NCBI GenBank assembly: GCA_050949725.1
Contig: JBMNGH010000001.1
Span: 62,001-126,000, forward strand
Source of the DNA: JBMNGH01 sp050949725
Lineage (GTDB): Bacteria; Bacillota; Thermosediminibacteria; Thermosediminibacterales; Tepidanaerobacteraceae
Reading direction: 5' to 3'
Length of the DNA stretch: 64,000 nt
Shown in pieces: positions 41,415-49,999 of the stretch (the stretch's first letter is position 1; the number at the start of each line of letters is the position of its first letter). Below the pieces are notes generated by a model, which was not told where the DNA came from, made no database searches, and saw only the letters and a list, made by a program, of their open reading frames with translations. Made by a program: the position numbers and the translations under genes.

Positions 41415-42038
41415 ATGTATGAATTTATGACAAGGCTTGTGCACCTCGGCAGAAAAAAATTTAATTTCGTAACACCTCCTGAAGTTGTGCCGATTTATAT
41501 GTCCTCGGTGTTTTCTTTCGACGGTATCGACCAGCTGGATGAGGTTTACAGCGATGATGCCAGTGGGTATGTTTACTCAAGGATAAGCAGTCCGATTCAG
41601 GATTCGCTAAATGAGATAATTTCCCAAATTGATGAAGGTCAGGATGCTCAAGTATATGCGACCGGTATGGCAGCAATTGCGATGACAATAATATCACTCG
41701 TCAAAACTGGTGATCATATTATTTCAAGCAAATACCTTTATGGTGGCACACGGGAATTTTTGAAAAATCACCTCAGCAAATTCGGTGTGGACATTACCTT
41801 TTTGGATTTTGATAAAGACGACATACGAAGCCATTTCAGACAAAACACAAAGGTCGTATTTTTGGAGACCATCACGTCTGTATCATATCCCATAAAGACA
41901 TCACACAGGTCTCTTTCCGAAGCAGAACTTGCAAAGTCAAATATTTCGTCGGGATTGCTCAGAATATCTACAGGATTGGAAAATGCTGACGACATTATTG
42001 AGGAGTTTGATACAGCTCTTAGATTATTGGAAAATTGA
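41415..42038 (+). pseudogene. Cys/Met-metabolism PLP enzyme with in-frame internal deletion
   Basis: The 207-residue frame starts as a normal trans-sulfuration-family enzyme (cystathionine gamma-synthase/methionine gamma-lyase group): TRLVHLG, YMSSVFSFDG, YVYSRISSP, YATGMAAIAM and KTGDHIISSKYLYGGT. At about residue 155 (VVFLETITS) it jumps directly to the C-terminal end of the family, VSYPIKTSHRSLS followed by ISSGLLRISTGLENADDII. Roughly 170-180 residues are missing, with the PLP-binding aspartate and lysine. The product cannot be catalytic in the usual way. The ATG follows GGAGG and the ribosome binding site is intact. Confidence 0.85.
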
Positions 42039-42143
42039 TTGGAGATAAGCAGCAAAATGTACGTAAAAAATGTGTAATTAGTTCGATTAAGACATGCAGC
42101 ATCAACTCTAGTAAAAAATAGCCTTAATCATAGCATGCGTGAG

Positions 42144-42172
42144 TTGACATGGGCAGTCTGACATGCTATCAT
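42144..42172 (+). promoter_or_regulatory. sigma-A promoter of ribU
   Basis: TTGACA (42144-42149) and TATCAT (42167-42172) are 17 bp apart. Transcription would start near 42179, 15 bases before the FMN aptamer. Confidence 0.75.
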
Positions 42173-42193
42173 AAAGACAATAAACCGAATATA

Positions 42194-42313
42194 ATCTTCA
42201 GGGCAGGGTGAAATTCCCGACCGGCGGTATTGCGGATTATTCCGTTAGCCCGCAAGCGAAAGCTGACCTGGTGCGATTCCGGGGCCGACAGTATAGTCTG
42301 GATGAAAGAAGAT
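42194..42313 (+). promoter_or_regulatory. FMN riboswitch (RFN element)
   Basis: The RFN consensus is clear: ATCTTCAGGGCAGGGTGAAA at the start, CCGACCGGCGGTA, AGCCCGC, then TTCCGGGGCCGACAGTATAG and the closing GAAGAT. FMN binding closes the downstream terminator and lowers uptake of riboflavin. Confidence 0.97.
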
Positions 42314-42326
42314 AAAATGTGTTGCC

Positions 42327-42360
42327 TTCCCTGGGATTATATTTCAGGGAATTTTTATTT
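42327..42360 (+). terminator. FMN riboswitch terminator
   Basis: TTCCCTG/CAGGGAA (42327-42333, 42345-42351) is followed by a run of eight T with one A. The ribU ribosome binding site follows directly, so read-through is needed for expression. Confidence 0.85.
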
Positions 42361-42374
42361 GGAGGTCGATCAAA

Positions 42375-42947
42375 ATGAAGCTGGATACCAGCAAAATAGT
42401 CAAGCTTGCCATGCTTTCAGCACTTGGCGTAATGCTAATGCTTATAGTTAGGTTTCCCTTGATACCTGCAGCTGCTTTTTTGGAGTATGAGCCGGGGGAT
42501 GTGCCTGCACTTATAGGTGCTTTCATATACGGTCCTGTTGCCGGATTGATAATTACTTTTATAATTTCAATCATTCAGGCACTCACGGTAAGTGCCGGCA
42601 GTGGGTGGATAGGAGCTATAATGCATATGGTAGCAACAGGAATAATGGTTTTGATCGCGGGGGCTGTATATAGAAAGATACACACTTTCAAAGGGGCGCT
42701 TCTTGCACTTGCTTTAGGTTCGATTGCCATGGTCGCCGTAATGATTCCACTTAACCTCTTTTTTACCACAAAATTTTTAAATGCACCGTATGAGGTCGTC
42801 AGGGCTATGATTGTGCCTGTTATCATACCATTCAACCTGATTAAAGCCGTTATAAACTGCAGTTTGACAGTTTTGGTTTACAAACCTGTCAGCAGAATTC
42901 TAAGGATAGAAACAGATATGACTTTAAAACGTGCAAAGAGGGCTTAA
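42375..42947 (+). CDS. ribU: riboflavin ECF transporter S component RibU
   Basis: This is the substrate-binding membrane subunit of an energy-coupling-factor transporter for riboflavin. The 190-residue protein has six hydrophobic segments and the RibU-type segments FLEYEPGDVPALIGAFIYGP and the SGSGWIGAIMHMVATG region. The FMN riboswitch upstream confirms the vitamin. The general ECF ATPases and T protein are not in the window. GGAGG precedes the ATG. The C-terminal tail is basic (KRAKRA). Confidence 0.93.
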   Translation: MKLDTSKIVKLAMLSALGVMLMLIVRFPLIPAAAFLEYEPGDVPALIGAFIYGPVAGLIITFIISIIQALTVSAGSGWIGAIMHMVATGIMVLIAGAVYRKIHTFKGALLALALGSIAMVAVMIPLNLFFTTKFLNAPYEVVRAMIVPVIIPFNLIKAVINCSLTVLVYKPVSRILRIETDMTLKRAKRA

Positions 42948-43046
42948 GCTTATGGAATACAAATTGTTATAGGAATATATAGATGGTATAGATGTTGAGC
43001 GCCTTTCAACTTGAATTTATCCATCAAAAAAGTTAATATAAATATA

Positions 43047-43154
43047 GGCAGAGTAGGTGGTCTGCGTTAAGTGCCAGGGGATGGGACGTTGCCCCTGGAC
43101 GAAAAGCCTTGAAATAGAAATAGGGGCTTGCGGTAGACCGTCCGCGTTCGCTGT
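43047..43154 (+). promoter_or_regulatory. tetrahydrofolate (THF) riboswitch
   Basis: The THF consensus is visible: AGAGTAGGTGGTCTGCGTTAAGTG, then GGGATGGGACGTTGCCCC, ACGAAAAGCC and, at the 3' end, GGTAGACCGTCCGCG. GGTGGTCT pairs with AGACCGTCC. Downstream, AAGCCT (43167-43172) can pair with AGGCTT at the folT ribosome binding site, and ATGTGGC/GCCACAT (43182-43200) forms a competing hairpin. That suggests translational control, as known for other THF riboswitches. Confidence 0.92.
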
Positions 43155-43226
43155 CACATCACATGAAGCCTTCTTCTATTGATGTGGCGGGCTGCCACAT
43201 AAAAGGAAAGGAGGCTTGATTTTTTT

Positions 43227-43757
43227 ATGAGCAGGCTGACAAATAGAAAAATCGTTTACCTAGCACTTCTCATCAGTTTAAATGTTGTTCTTACCAGGAT
43301 AGCCAGTATAAGATTTAGCATTGGCGGTGTTGAAAGCCTAAGGGTAGGGTTCGGACCTTTCCCTGTCATACTTGCAGGGATTACATTTGGTCCTGCAGCA
43401 GGTGGTATTGTGGGTGCACTTGGTGACATCATAGGTTTTACAATAAATCCCATGGGACCATTTATGCCGCATTTTACTTTGACCGCAGCACTCACAGGGA
43501 TGATTCCAGCTTTTGTGATAAAATTGTTTAAAAGGCCAGTTCCGAGCAGTTTTCAATTGTTTGTGGCCATATTTGTAGGACAATTTATATCCGGGATAAT
43601 ACTAAATCCCTTGTTTCTGCAGATTACTTTCAACATGCCAGTATTTGTGACCCTTCCCGGAAAAATAATAACTCAGGCGATACAAATTCCTGCATATACA
43701 ATCTTGGCTGAAATAGTCTTAAAGAGGTCATCGATCATGTATAACCCAAATATGTAA
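43227..43757 (+). CDS. folT: folate ECF transporter S component FolT
   Basis: This is the folate-binding membrane subunit of an ECF transporter. The 176-residue protein has about six hydrophobic segments and the FolT-type patterns VESLRVGFGPFPVILAGITFGP and GALGDIIGF with INPMGPFMPHFTLTAALTG. Assignment is fixed by the THF riboswitch immediately upstream. AAAGGAGGC precedes the ATG. It would share the ECF energising module with RibU. Confidence 0.92.
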   Translation: MSRLTNRKIVYLALLISLNVVLTRIASIRFSIGGVESLRVGFGPFPVILAGITFGPAAGGIVGALGDIIGFTINPMGPFMPHFTLTAALTGMIPAFVIKLFKRPVPSSFQLFVAIFVGQFISGIILNPLFLQITFNMPVFVTLPGKIITQAIQIPAYTILAEIVLKRSSIMYNPNM

Positions 43758-43942
43758 ACAAAAGCGATTAATAGTGAATTGCAGTCGTGAGGAAAATAGC
43801 CCTAGCCATTTTTGTATGTCAATGTCCATTTTTTATCGTAATGATTACATAATCTTTTTAGAGGTAAAAGAGAATAAACAAAAAGGAATACTATAGTAAA
43901 ATGTAGAATGTTAAATTCGACTATATTCATGGAGGGCAAATT

Positions 43943-44983
43943 ATGGGTCATGTAAAAACCTTGCGATACGATAAGGGCGTGCTTCATCTTATTGATCAGA
44001 GGAAGCTGCCGGACAAGCTTGAGATATTTGAGTGCAGGAGCTTTAAAGATGTAGAGTTTGCAATAAGAGACATGGTTGTAAGAGGGGCCCCTGCAATAGG
44101 TGTAACGGCAGCATATGGAGTTGTTATAGCTGCTGCTGAATTTCTGCATCTTCCCAAGGGAGAATATGTAGACAGCCTTAAAAGTAGCATTAAATTTATC
44201 GGCAATTCAAGGCCGACTGCGGTAAATCTCATGTGGGCGCTCAAACGCATGGAACAAGTCATTGATGAGAATTTAGACGTATCAAATCAGGGTATATATG
44301 AGGCTTTGTTGGATAAGGCAACTCAAATTGAAGCCGAAGACATTAAAATAAACCGTAAAATGGCCAAACACGGAAATGAGGTTGTGCCTGGAGGAGCAAC
44401 AATCCTGACACATTGTAATGCGGGAGCGCTGGCAACGGTAGATTACGGGACGGCACTCGGTGTTATCAGGGAAGCACATCATTCAGGCAAGAACATTAAG
44501 GTCTTTGCTGACGAAACCCGCCCAAGGTTTCAAGGAGCAAGGCTTACAACATGGGAACTTGTACAGGAAGGCATTCCTGTTACACTAATCCCTGACAGCG
44601 TTGCTCCTGTCCTTATCAGAGACGGCAAGATTGATATTATTCTTGTAGGTGCTGACAGGATAGCACTCAACGGAGACACGGCGAACAAGATAGGCACATT
44701 CATGTTATCCCAAATGGCAAGGGATTTTAACGTGCCGTTTTATGTTGTGGCACCAGTTTCGACGATAGATTTTGAAATAGAGGATGGAAGCCAGATCGTA
44801 ATCGAAGAAAGGGATTTCCGCGAAGTTACACATATCGGGGAATTTAGAATTGCGCCTCAAGGAATCTGTGTCTACAATCCAGCATTTGATGTCACACCCA
44901 ACTCAAACATCACGGGTATTATTACTGAGGCGGGCATAATCACACCAGATTTTAGAGAAAACATATTAAAACTTAAAAAATAA
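43943..44983 (+). CDS. mtnA: S-methyl-5-thioribose-1-phosphate isomerase MtnA
   Basis: MtnA converts methylthioribose-1-phosphate to methylthioribulose-1-phosphate in methionine salvage. The 346-residue protein has MVVRGAPAIGVTAAYG, ILTHCNAGALATVDYGTALGVI with the catalytic Cys, DETRPRFQGARLTTWEL and the catalytic Asp in GADRIALNGDTANKIGT. The supplying phosphorylase (mtnP) and metK are elsewhere in the window. GGAGGG precedes the ATG. I saw no SAM riboswitch in the 185-bp gap upstream. Confidence 0.95.
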   Translation: MGHVKTLRYDKGVLHLIDQRKLPDKLEIFECRSFKDVEFAIRDMVVRGAPAIGVTAAYGVVIAAAEFLHLPKGEYVDSLKSSIKFIGNSRPTAVNLMWALKRMEQVIDENLDVSNQGIYEALLDKATQIEAEDIKINRKMAKHGNEVVPGGATILTHCNAGALATVDYGTALGVIREAHHSGKNIKVFADETRPRFQGARLTTWELVQEGIPVTLIPDSVAPVLIRDGKIDIILVGADRIALNGDTANKIGTFMLSQMARDFNVPFYVVAPVSTIDFEIEDGSQIVIEERDFREVTHIGEFRIAPQGICVYNPAFDVTPNSNITGIITEAGIITPDFRENILKLKK

Positions 44984-45104
44984 CCAAAAAAATGTACCCA
45001 CGTTGCAGGAATAAAAGATAGTTTGTTGAATTTTTTTCTGTTACATTAATTTCTGTTACATATATATAAATAAGTTCAAAATTTAAACGTGGGGAGATGT
45101 TGAT

Positions 45105-45839
45105 ATGCGTATTTTCATCGAAAAAGACTTCAACGAAATGAGTTTGAGAGCAGCTAGGATAATCGCAGAACAAGTGAGACAAAAGCCTGAAAGCGTACTC
45201 GGTTTGGCAACAGGAAGTACCCCACTGGGGACTTACCAAGAACTCATACGGATACACAGAGAAGAAGGCTTGGATTTTTCAAAGGTCGTTACCTTTAATC
45301 TGGATGAGTATTGTGGTTTATCCCAGGACAATCCCCAGAGTTATCATTACTACATGTATGAGAATTTTTTTAAGCATATAAACGTAAAGCACTCAAATAT
45401 TCACATACCCGATGGAATGGCTGATGATATTGAAAATTTTTGCATATCCTATGATGAACTAATAAAACAGACTGGAGGAATTGACATTCAGCTTCTCGGC
45501 ATAGGTAGAAATGGGCACATCGGTTTTAATGAGCCGGCTGAAGAGCTTTCTGTGCCGACACATTTAGTTGAGTTGACACAAGATACAATTGAGGCCAATT
45601 CACGCTTTTTTGATAGTATGGAACAGGTGCCTAAACAGGCAATAACAATGGGCATGGGGCCAATTATGCAGGCCAAGAAAATTTTGCTTCTGGCAAATGG
45701 TGAAGGCAAGGCCGAGATTATGGGTGAACTTTTGAATAATAGCAGGGTTACTACAAAAATACCGGCATCCTTCCTATGGTTGCATGGAGATGCCATGATA
45801 ATTATGGATGAGGCAGCAGCGAAATACACGAGAGGGTAG
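45105..45839 (+). CDS. nagB: glucosamine-6-phosphate deaminase NagB
   Basis: NagB converts glucosamine-6-phosphate to fructose-6-phosphate and ammonia. The 244-residue protein has LGLATGSTPLGTYQELI, FNLDEYCGL, GIGRNGHIGFNEP, ITMGMGPIM and LWLHGDAM at the end. GGGGAGATG precedes the ATG. The cyclo-ligase gene starts four bases after its stop. Confidence 0.95.
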   Translation: MRIFIEKDFNEMSLRAARIIAEQVRQKPESVLGLATGSTPLGTYQELIRIHREEGLDFSKVVTFNLDEYCGLSQDNPQSYHYYMYENFFKHINVKHSNIHIPDGMADDIENFCISYDELIKQTGGIDIQLLGIGRNGHIGFNEPAEELSVPTHLVELTQDTIEANSRFFDSMEQVPKQAITMGMGPIMQAKKILLLANGEGKAEIMGELLNNSRVTTKIPASFLWLHGDAMIIMDEAAAKYTRG

Positions 45840-45842
45840 TCA

Positions 45843-46406
45843 ATGACCAATAAAAATAAATTGAGAAAAAAATTTAGAGAAATTAGGTCAAGCATATCAG
45901 AAGAAGAAGCGGAAGAAAAAAGCAGGATCATTATTGAGACCCTGTTTTCATTGGATGAGTTTAGAAACGCACGCAATGTATTATTTTACGTGGATACCCG
46001 GAATGAAGTAAAGACCAGGAATGCAATTACAAGGGCCCTTGATATGAGTAAGAGGGTTGCAGTACCCAAAGTGTTGGATCACGGCATGATTGCGGTTGAG
46101 ATATGCAGCCTTTCAGAGTTACGACCCGGGAGGTTTGGCATATATGAACCGCTACATTGTGTTGAAATGCAGGCAAAACAAATAGAACTGGTTGTAGTGC
46201 CGGGTGTGGCCTTTGACAAAAGGGGATTTAGATTGGGTTATGGAGGTGGCTACTATGACCGCTTTTTGCCTTGCCTTTGCGCAAAGACGGTGAAAGCAGC
46301 TTTAGCTTATGAGATTCAGTTAACAGATAAAATTCCTGCTGATGAACAAGATATCAAGGTTGACATAATAATTACAGAAAAGGCCGTATATCGTCGTAAG
46401 GTTTAA
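45843..46406 (+). CDS. 5-formyltetrahydrofolate cyclo-ligase
   Basis: This enzyme converts 5-formyl-THF to 5,10-methenyl-THF with ATP. The 187-residue protein has KNKLRKKFREIRSSIS at the start, VLFYVDTRNEVKT, VVPGVAFDKRGFRLGYGGGYYDRFL and a C-terminal ITEKAVYRR. It is cotranscribed with nagB, four bases apart. The folate transporter folT is about 2 kb upstream. Confidence 0.93.
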   Translation: MTNKNKLRKKFREIRSSISEEEAEEKSRIIIETLFSLDEFRNARNVLFYVDTRNEVKTRNAITRALDMSKRVAVPKVLDHGMIAVEICSLSELRPGRFGIYEPLHCVEMQAKQIELVVVPGVAFDKRGFRLGYGGGYYDRFLPCLCAKTVKAALAYEIQLTDKIPADEQDIKVDIIITEKAVYRRKV

Positions 46407-46583
46407 TATTTCTAAGGCAAAACTATATTAAATCATATGTTATTTCAAATCTTTGTACACTTTGATTTTTTGATTGCTATATTCCAAAAAGTGTTTTACA
46501 TGTACCGATTCAAAACTGGTTTAAAACACGTGTTGCTAAAAAAAGCCAACAAAACAGATGAAGCTTTACCGGGAGGATTAACT

Positions 46584-48122
46584 ATGTCGCAGTTTAAAGA
46601 AAAAATAATTATACTGGATTTTGGAGGGCCTTATGGGCAGATGGTTGCACGCAGGATTAGAGAGATGAATGTTTACAGTGAGGTGCTGCCGTTTAATACC
46701 CCCCTTGAATATATACTTAGCTTAAATCCTAAAGCCATTATTCTATCGGGTGGTCCTGCAAGTGTATATTCAGAAAATGCTCCTGTATGTGATGAAAGAG
46801 TATTTAATTTGGGCATCCCCATTTTGGGGATTTGTTATGGTATGCAGCTCATGTGCCGTTTGCTTAGAGGAAATTTAAAACCTAAAGACTATTTACCGGA
46901 ACAAAACGCCGAACTGATAATAAGTGGGAATACAAAACTTTTCAAAGGGGTTGAAAACAAATTACCTGTTGACACTTACTGTCAAGATTTAATCTTATCA
47001 CTTCCGGAAGGCTTTAGTGTAATTGCATACTCACAAGACACACCTTATGCAGCAGTCGCCGATGAGGAAAAAAATTTGTTCGGCCTTCAATTCCATCCAG
47101 AACTTGCCTCGACCCAACTGGGCAAACAAATATTAAAAAATTTCATATTTACAATCGCAGGATGTAGTGGCACATGGTCAATGAGTTCCTTTATTGATGA
47201 ACAGATCAAGACAATTCGGGATAAGATAGGAGACGGTAAGGCGATTTGTGCTTTAAGCGGAGGAGTCGATTCTTCCGTTGCCGCCCTTTTAACACATAAG
47301 GCGGTAGGGGACAAATTGACATGTATTTTCGTCGACCATGGCCTTTTGAGGAAAAATGAAGCGGAAAACGTCATTAAAATATTTAAAGAAGTATTTAACG
47401 TGAACTTGATTGCTGTTAATGCTTCAGACAGGTTTTTACAAAGGCTTAAGGGTGTTACAGACCCTGAAAAAAAGAGAAAGATAATCGGCGAAGAATTCAT
47501 ACGAGTATTTGAAGATGAAGCAGTAAAGCTTGGAAAAATAGATTTCTTGGTACAGGGGACAGTTTACCCTGATGTGATAGAGAGCGGTACAGATAGGGCA
47601 GCAGTAGTTAAAAGCCATCATAATGTTGGCGGTTTGCCTGAGGACCTGAAGTTTGAACTGATTGAACCGTTAAAGGACCTTTTTAAAGATGAGGTTAGAA
47701 AAATTGGTTTGCAGCTAGGCCTTTCAGAAGAGATTGTGTTTCGCCAGCCGTTCCCCGGCCCGGGTTTGGCCATAAGGGTATTGGGAGAAGTGACAAGAGA
47801 AAAACTAAGTATCGTGCGGGAAGCAGATGCCATAGTAACTGATGAGATTAAAAAGGCAGGTCTTTATAAGGATTTGTGGCAGGTGTTTGCAATACTGCCA
47901 GATGTAAAAAGCGTCGGGGTGCTCGATGGAGAAAGGACGTATGTACACACGATTGCTGTAAGAGCCGTTACAAGTGAAGACGGTATGACGTCTGAGTGGG
48001 CAAGATTGCCGCATGATCTGCTCGGGAAAATTTCAAAACGAATTGTAAGCGAGGTTCATAATGTCAATCGTGTTGTATATGATATTACGACTAAGCCTCC
48101 TTCTACAATTGAGTGGGAGTAA
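46584..48122 (+). CDS. guaA: GMP synthase (glutamine-hydrolysing) GuaA
   Basis: GuaA aminates XMP to GMP. The 512-residue protein has an N-terminal glutamine amidotransferase with catalytic Cys in LGICYGMQLM and the His/Glu pair in FGLQFHPEL. The ATP-pyrophosphatase P-loop is ALSGGVDSSVAA. The C-terminal dimerisation domain ends in TKPPSTIEWE. The opening motif reads DFGGPYGQMVARR, where most GuaA have DFGxQY with Gln. The ATG at 46584 follows GGGAGG; the frame is open to 46437 without a ribosome binding site. No purine riboswitch is evident upstream. A strong terminator follows. Confidence 0.95.
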   Translation: MSQFKEKIIILDFGGPYGQMVARRIREMNVYSEVLPFNTPLEYILSLNPKAIILSGGPASVYSENAPVCDERVFNLGIPILGICYGMQLMCRLLRGNLKPKDYLPEQNAELIISGNTKLFKGVENKLPVDTYCQDLILSLPEGFSVIAYSQDTPYAAVADEEKNLFGLQFHPELASTQLGKQILKNFIFTIAGCSGTWSMSSFIDEQIKTIRDKIGDGKAICALSGGVDSSVAALLTHKAVGDKLTCIFVDHGLLRKNEAENVIKIFKEVFNVNLIAVNASDRFLQRLKGVTDPEKKRKIIGEEFIRVFEDEAVKLGKIDFLVQGTVYPDVIESGTDRAAVVKSHHNVGGLPEDLKFELIEPLKDLFKDEVRKIGLQLGLSEEIVFRQPFPGPGLAIRVLGEVTREKLSIVREADAIVTDEIKKAGLYKDLWQVFAILPDVKSVGVLDGERTYVHTIAVRAVTSEDGMTSEWARLPHDLLGKISKRIVSEVHNVNRVVYDITTKPPSTIEWE

Positions 48123-48133
48123 TCAAGCTGGAG

Positions 48134-48169
48134 CCTGTAACCCGGTATTTATATGGTTACAGGTTTTTT
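48134..48169 (+). terminator. rho-independent terminator of guaA
   Basis: The perfect stem CCTGTAACC/GGTTACAGG (48134-48142, 48155-48163) is followed by T6. Confidence 0.92.
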
Positions 48170-48591
48170 GTAACATAATAGGTAACAGGAAAAAATGTTT
48201 TATCAAAAATCAGCCCTGGAAACGTTAAATCTTTGTCTGGCCTAATGATACTTATGACAACACTGTAGAAAATAGTCTTGTCAAAGGTAAATGCAGCAAA
48301 GGCGGCGGGTTCCATCTGAACCGACAATGAGTTTAACATATTGGAGAAATTCTACAGTCGACTAAAATATAATGGTTACATATGCTAAAATGGATTTGAC
48401 AAGCTTATAAATGACACTAAAAAAAGACTATGAAAAAGGTCTGTATAAGGACATAAGCAATTAAAATTCGTGCTATAAAATTTTTTTGAGCCAGTATTTT
48501 ATAAAGGATAATAATTTAGCAATGTGGTAAACTTAAACGGCAGTCATAATTGTTGATAATCCGTAAAACAGTATTTAAAAGGTGAAATGTT
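48170..48591. other. gene-free interval before aroC
   Basis: This 420-bp AT-rich stretch has no supported gene. A 60-codon minus-strand frame (48157-48339) overlaps the guaA terminator and lacks a ribosome binding site. The aroC ribosome binding site (AAGGTG) is at the end. Confidence 0.6.
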
Positions 48592-49722
48592 ATGCTTCGT
48601 TTTTTAACTGCTGGAGAGTCGCACGGCAAGGCTTTAGTTGCCATTATTGAGGGTTTGCCTGCAAACATGGATATTGATTTAGGCTTCATAAATAACGATT
48701 TAAGAAGAAGGATGACGGGTTACGGCCGTGGCGGAAGAATGAAAATTGAAAGTGACAATGTTGAAATTTTGAGTGGTTTATTTAAAAGCAAAACAATAGG
48801 TAGTCCGCTGACAATGATGATTAGAAACTTTGATTATGAAGGGGATACAGACAAGCCTGTTATTACAAAACCAAGGCCTGGCCATGGAGACCTTGCAGGT
48901 GTGTTGAAATACGGTATAAAGGACATAAGGGGTATACTGGAAAGGGCTAGCGCCAGAGAGACAGCCATACGCGTTGCTGTCGGGTCTGTGGCTAAACAGA
49001 TGCTGTCACATTTCGGCATTCGGTTGTTCAGTCATGTCAGGTCAATTGGCAGTATAGAGTGCAAAGCCGATTTTTGTCCAAATGATCCTGATGACATCCT
49101 GCACGTGGAAAAATCCCCTGTCAGGTGTATCGACCAAGAGGCGGAACGGCATATGATAAAAGCGATTGATGATGCGGCCATTGCTGGAGATTCGCTCGGC
49201 GGGGTTTTCGAGGTAATTGCTATAAATGTGCCTGTAGGCCTAGGGAGCCATGTCCATTGGGACAGAAAGTTGGACGGACGAATTGCTCAATCATTTATGA
49301 GTATTCAGGCAATTAAAGGAGTTGAAATAGGGTTGGGCACCAGAAGCACCCTTTTACCCGGTTCACAGGTCCACGACGAGATTTTTTTTGATAGAGAAGC
49401 CGGTAGATATTATAGGAAAACCAACAATGCGGGAGGTATCGAAGCGGGAATTTCAAACGGCTGTCCAATAGTTGTCAGGGCCGCAATGAAGCCTATTCCA
49501 ACATTATATAAACCTCTTCGGAGCATAGATATAAACACGAAACAATCATTTGTTGCAGGGATAGAGCGTGCAGATGTGTGTGCGGTACCGGCTGCAAGCA
49601 TAGTTGGTGAAGCTGTTCTGGCATGGGTATTGGCTCAAGCGGCAACCGAAAAATTTGGAGGAGACAGCATTGAGGAGATGCTAAAAAACTACAAGTCATG
49701 TAAAGGGGGCGAGGGATTGTGA
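48592..49722 (+). CDS. aroC: chorismate synthase AroC
   Basis: AroC makes chorismate from EPSP with reduced FMN. The 376-residue protein has the three family signatures: TAGESHGKALVAIIEGLP, then DIRGILERASARETAIRVAVG, then TNNAGGIEAGISNG. AAGGTG lies 10 bases before the ATG. The next small gene overlaps its stop with GTGA. The shikimate genes here are in the order aroC, small gene, aroB. Confidence 0.97.
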   Translation: MLRFLTAGESHGKALVAIIEGLPANMDIDLGFINNDLRRRMTGYGRGGRMKIESDNVEILSGLFKSKTIGSPLTMMIRNFDYEGDTDKPVITKPRPGHGDLAGVLKYGIKDIRGILERASARETAIRVAVGSVAKQMLSHFGIRLFSHVRSIGSIECKADFCPNDPDDILHVEKSPVRCIDQEAERHMIKAIDDAAIAGDSLGGVFEVIAINVPVGLGSHVHWDRKLDGRIAQSFMSIQAIKGVEIGLGTRSTLLPGSQVHDEIFFDREAGRYYRKTNNAGGIEAGISNGCPIVVRAAMKPIPTLYKPLRSIDINTKQSFVAGIERADVCAVPAASIVGEAVLAWVLAQAATEKFGGDSIEEMLKNYKSCKGGEGL

Positions 49723-49967
49723 ACAGTTACTGTAAGATAGCTGTCCTGGAAAATGAGGTGGAATCCGAGTTGTTGCAAGCAATATTAAAAGAGCAAAAAA
49801 TCCCCCATTTTATAAAATCATACCATGACATAGTTTTCGACGGTGTTTTCCAGATTCAAAAAGGATGGGGGTATATCAGCAGCCCTGAACAGTATAAGCA
49901 AAAAATATTGCAAATACTTGAAGATATCCGCAAGTCAAGAGGTGGGATAAATCCAAATTCTGATTAA
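49719..49967 (+). CDS. small conserved-looking protein of unknown function
   Basis: This 82-residue protein starts at a GTG overlapping the aroC stop (GTGA), so it is probably translationally coupled. It reads CKIAVLENEVESELLQAILKEQ, then a HFIKSYHD segment, and resembles the short DUF2007-type fold (a signal-transducing-like alpha/beta protein that opens with a strand, a helix over VESELLQAIL, then strands). That likeness is weak. No membrane segment or Cys cluster is present. Its place between aroC and aroB suggests a link to the shikimate operon, but I do not know its function. Confidence 0.7.
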   Translation: MNSYCKIAVLENEVESELLQAILKEQKIPHFIKSYHDIVFDGVFQIQKGWGYISSPEQYKQKILQILEDIRKSRGGINPNSD

Positions 49968-49999
49968 AGGATAATCGAATGACGACATGGGGTGGCTAT

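Noticed and set aside
44985..45104. Duplicated TTTCTGTTACAT between mtnA and nagB
   Set aside because: Two short copies in AT-rich spacer, without symmetry or known operator; noted only.
46407..46583. Possible purine riboswitch upstream of guaA
   Set aside because: The conserved loop sequences of the purine aptamer are absent; only AT-rich sequence is seen.
46437..46583. N-terminal extension of GuaA
   Set aside because: The family starts at the ATG at 46584, which has a GGGAGG site; the upstream codons have no homologous sequence.
48157..48339. 60-codon minus-strand reading frame downstream of guaA
   Set aside because: It overlaps the guaA terminator, has no ribosome binding site and shows no recognisable domain.
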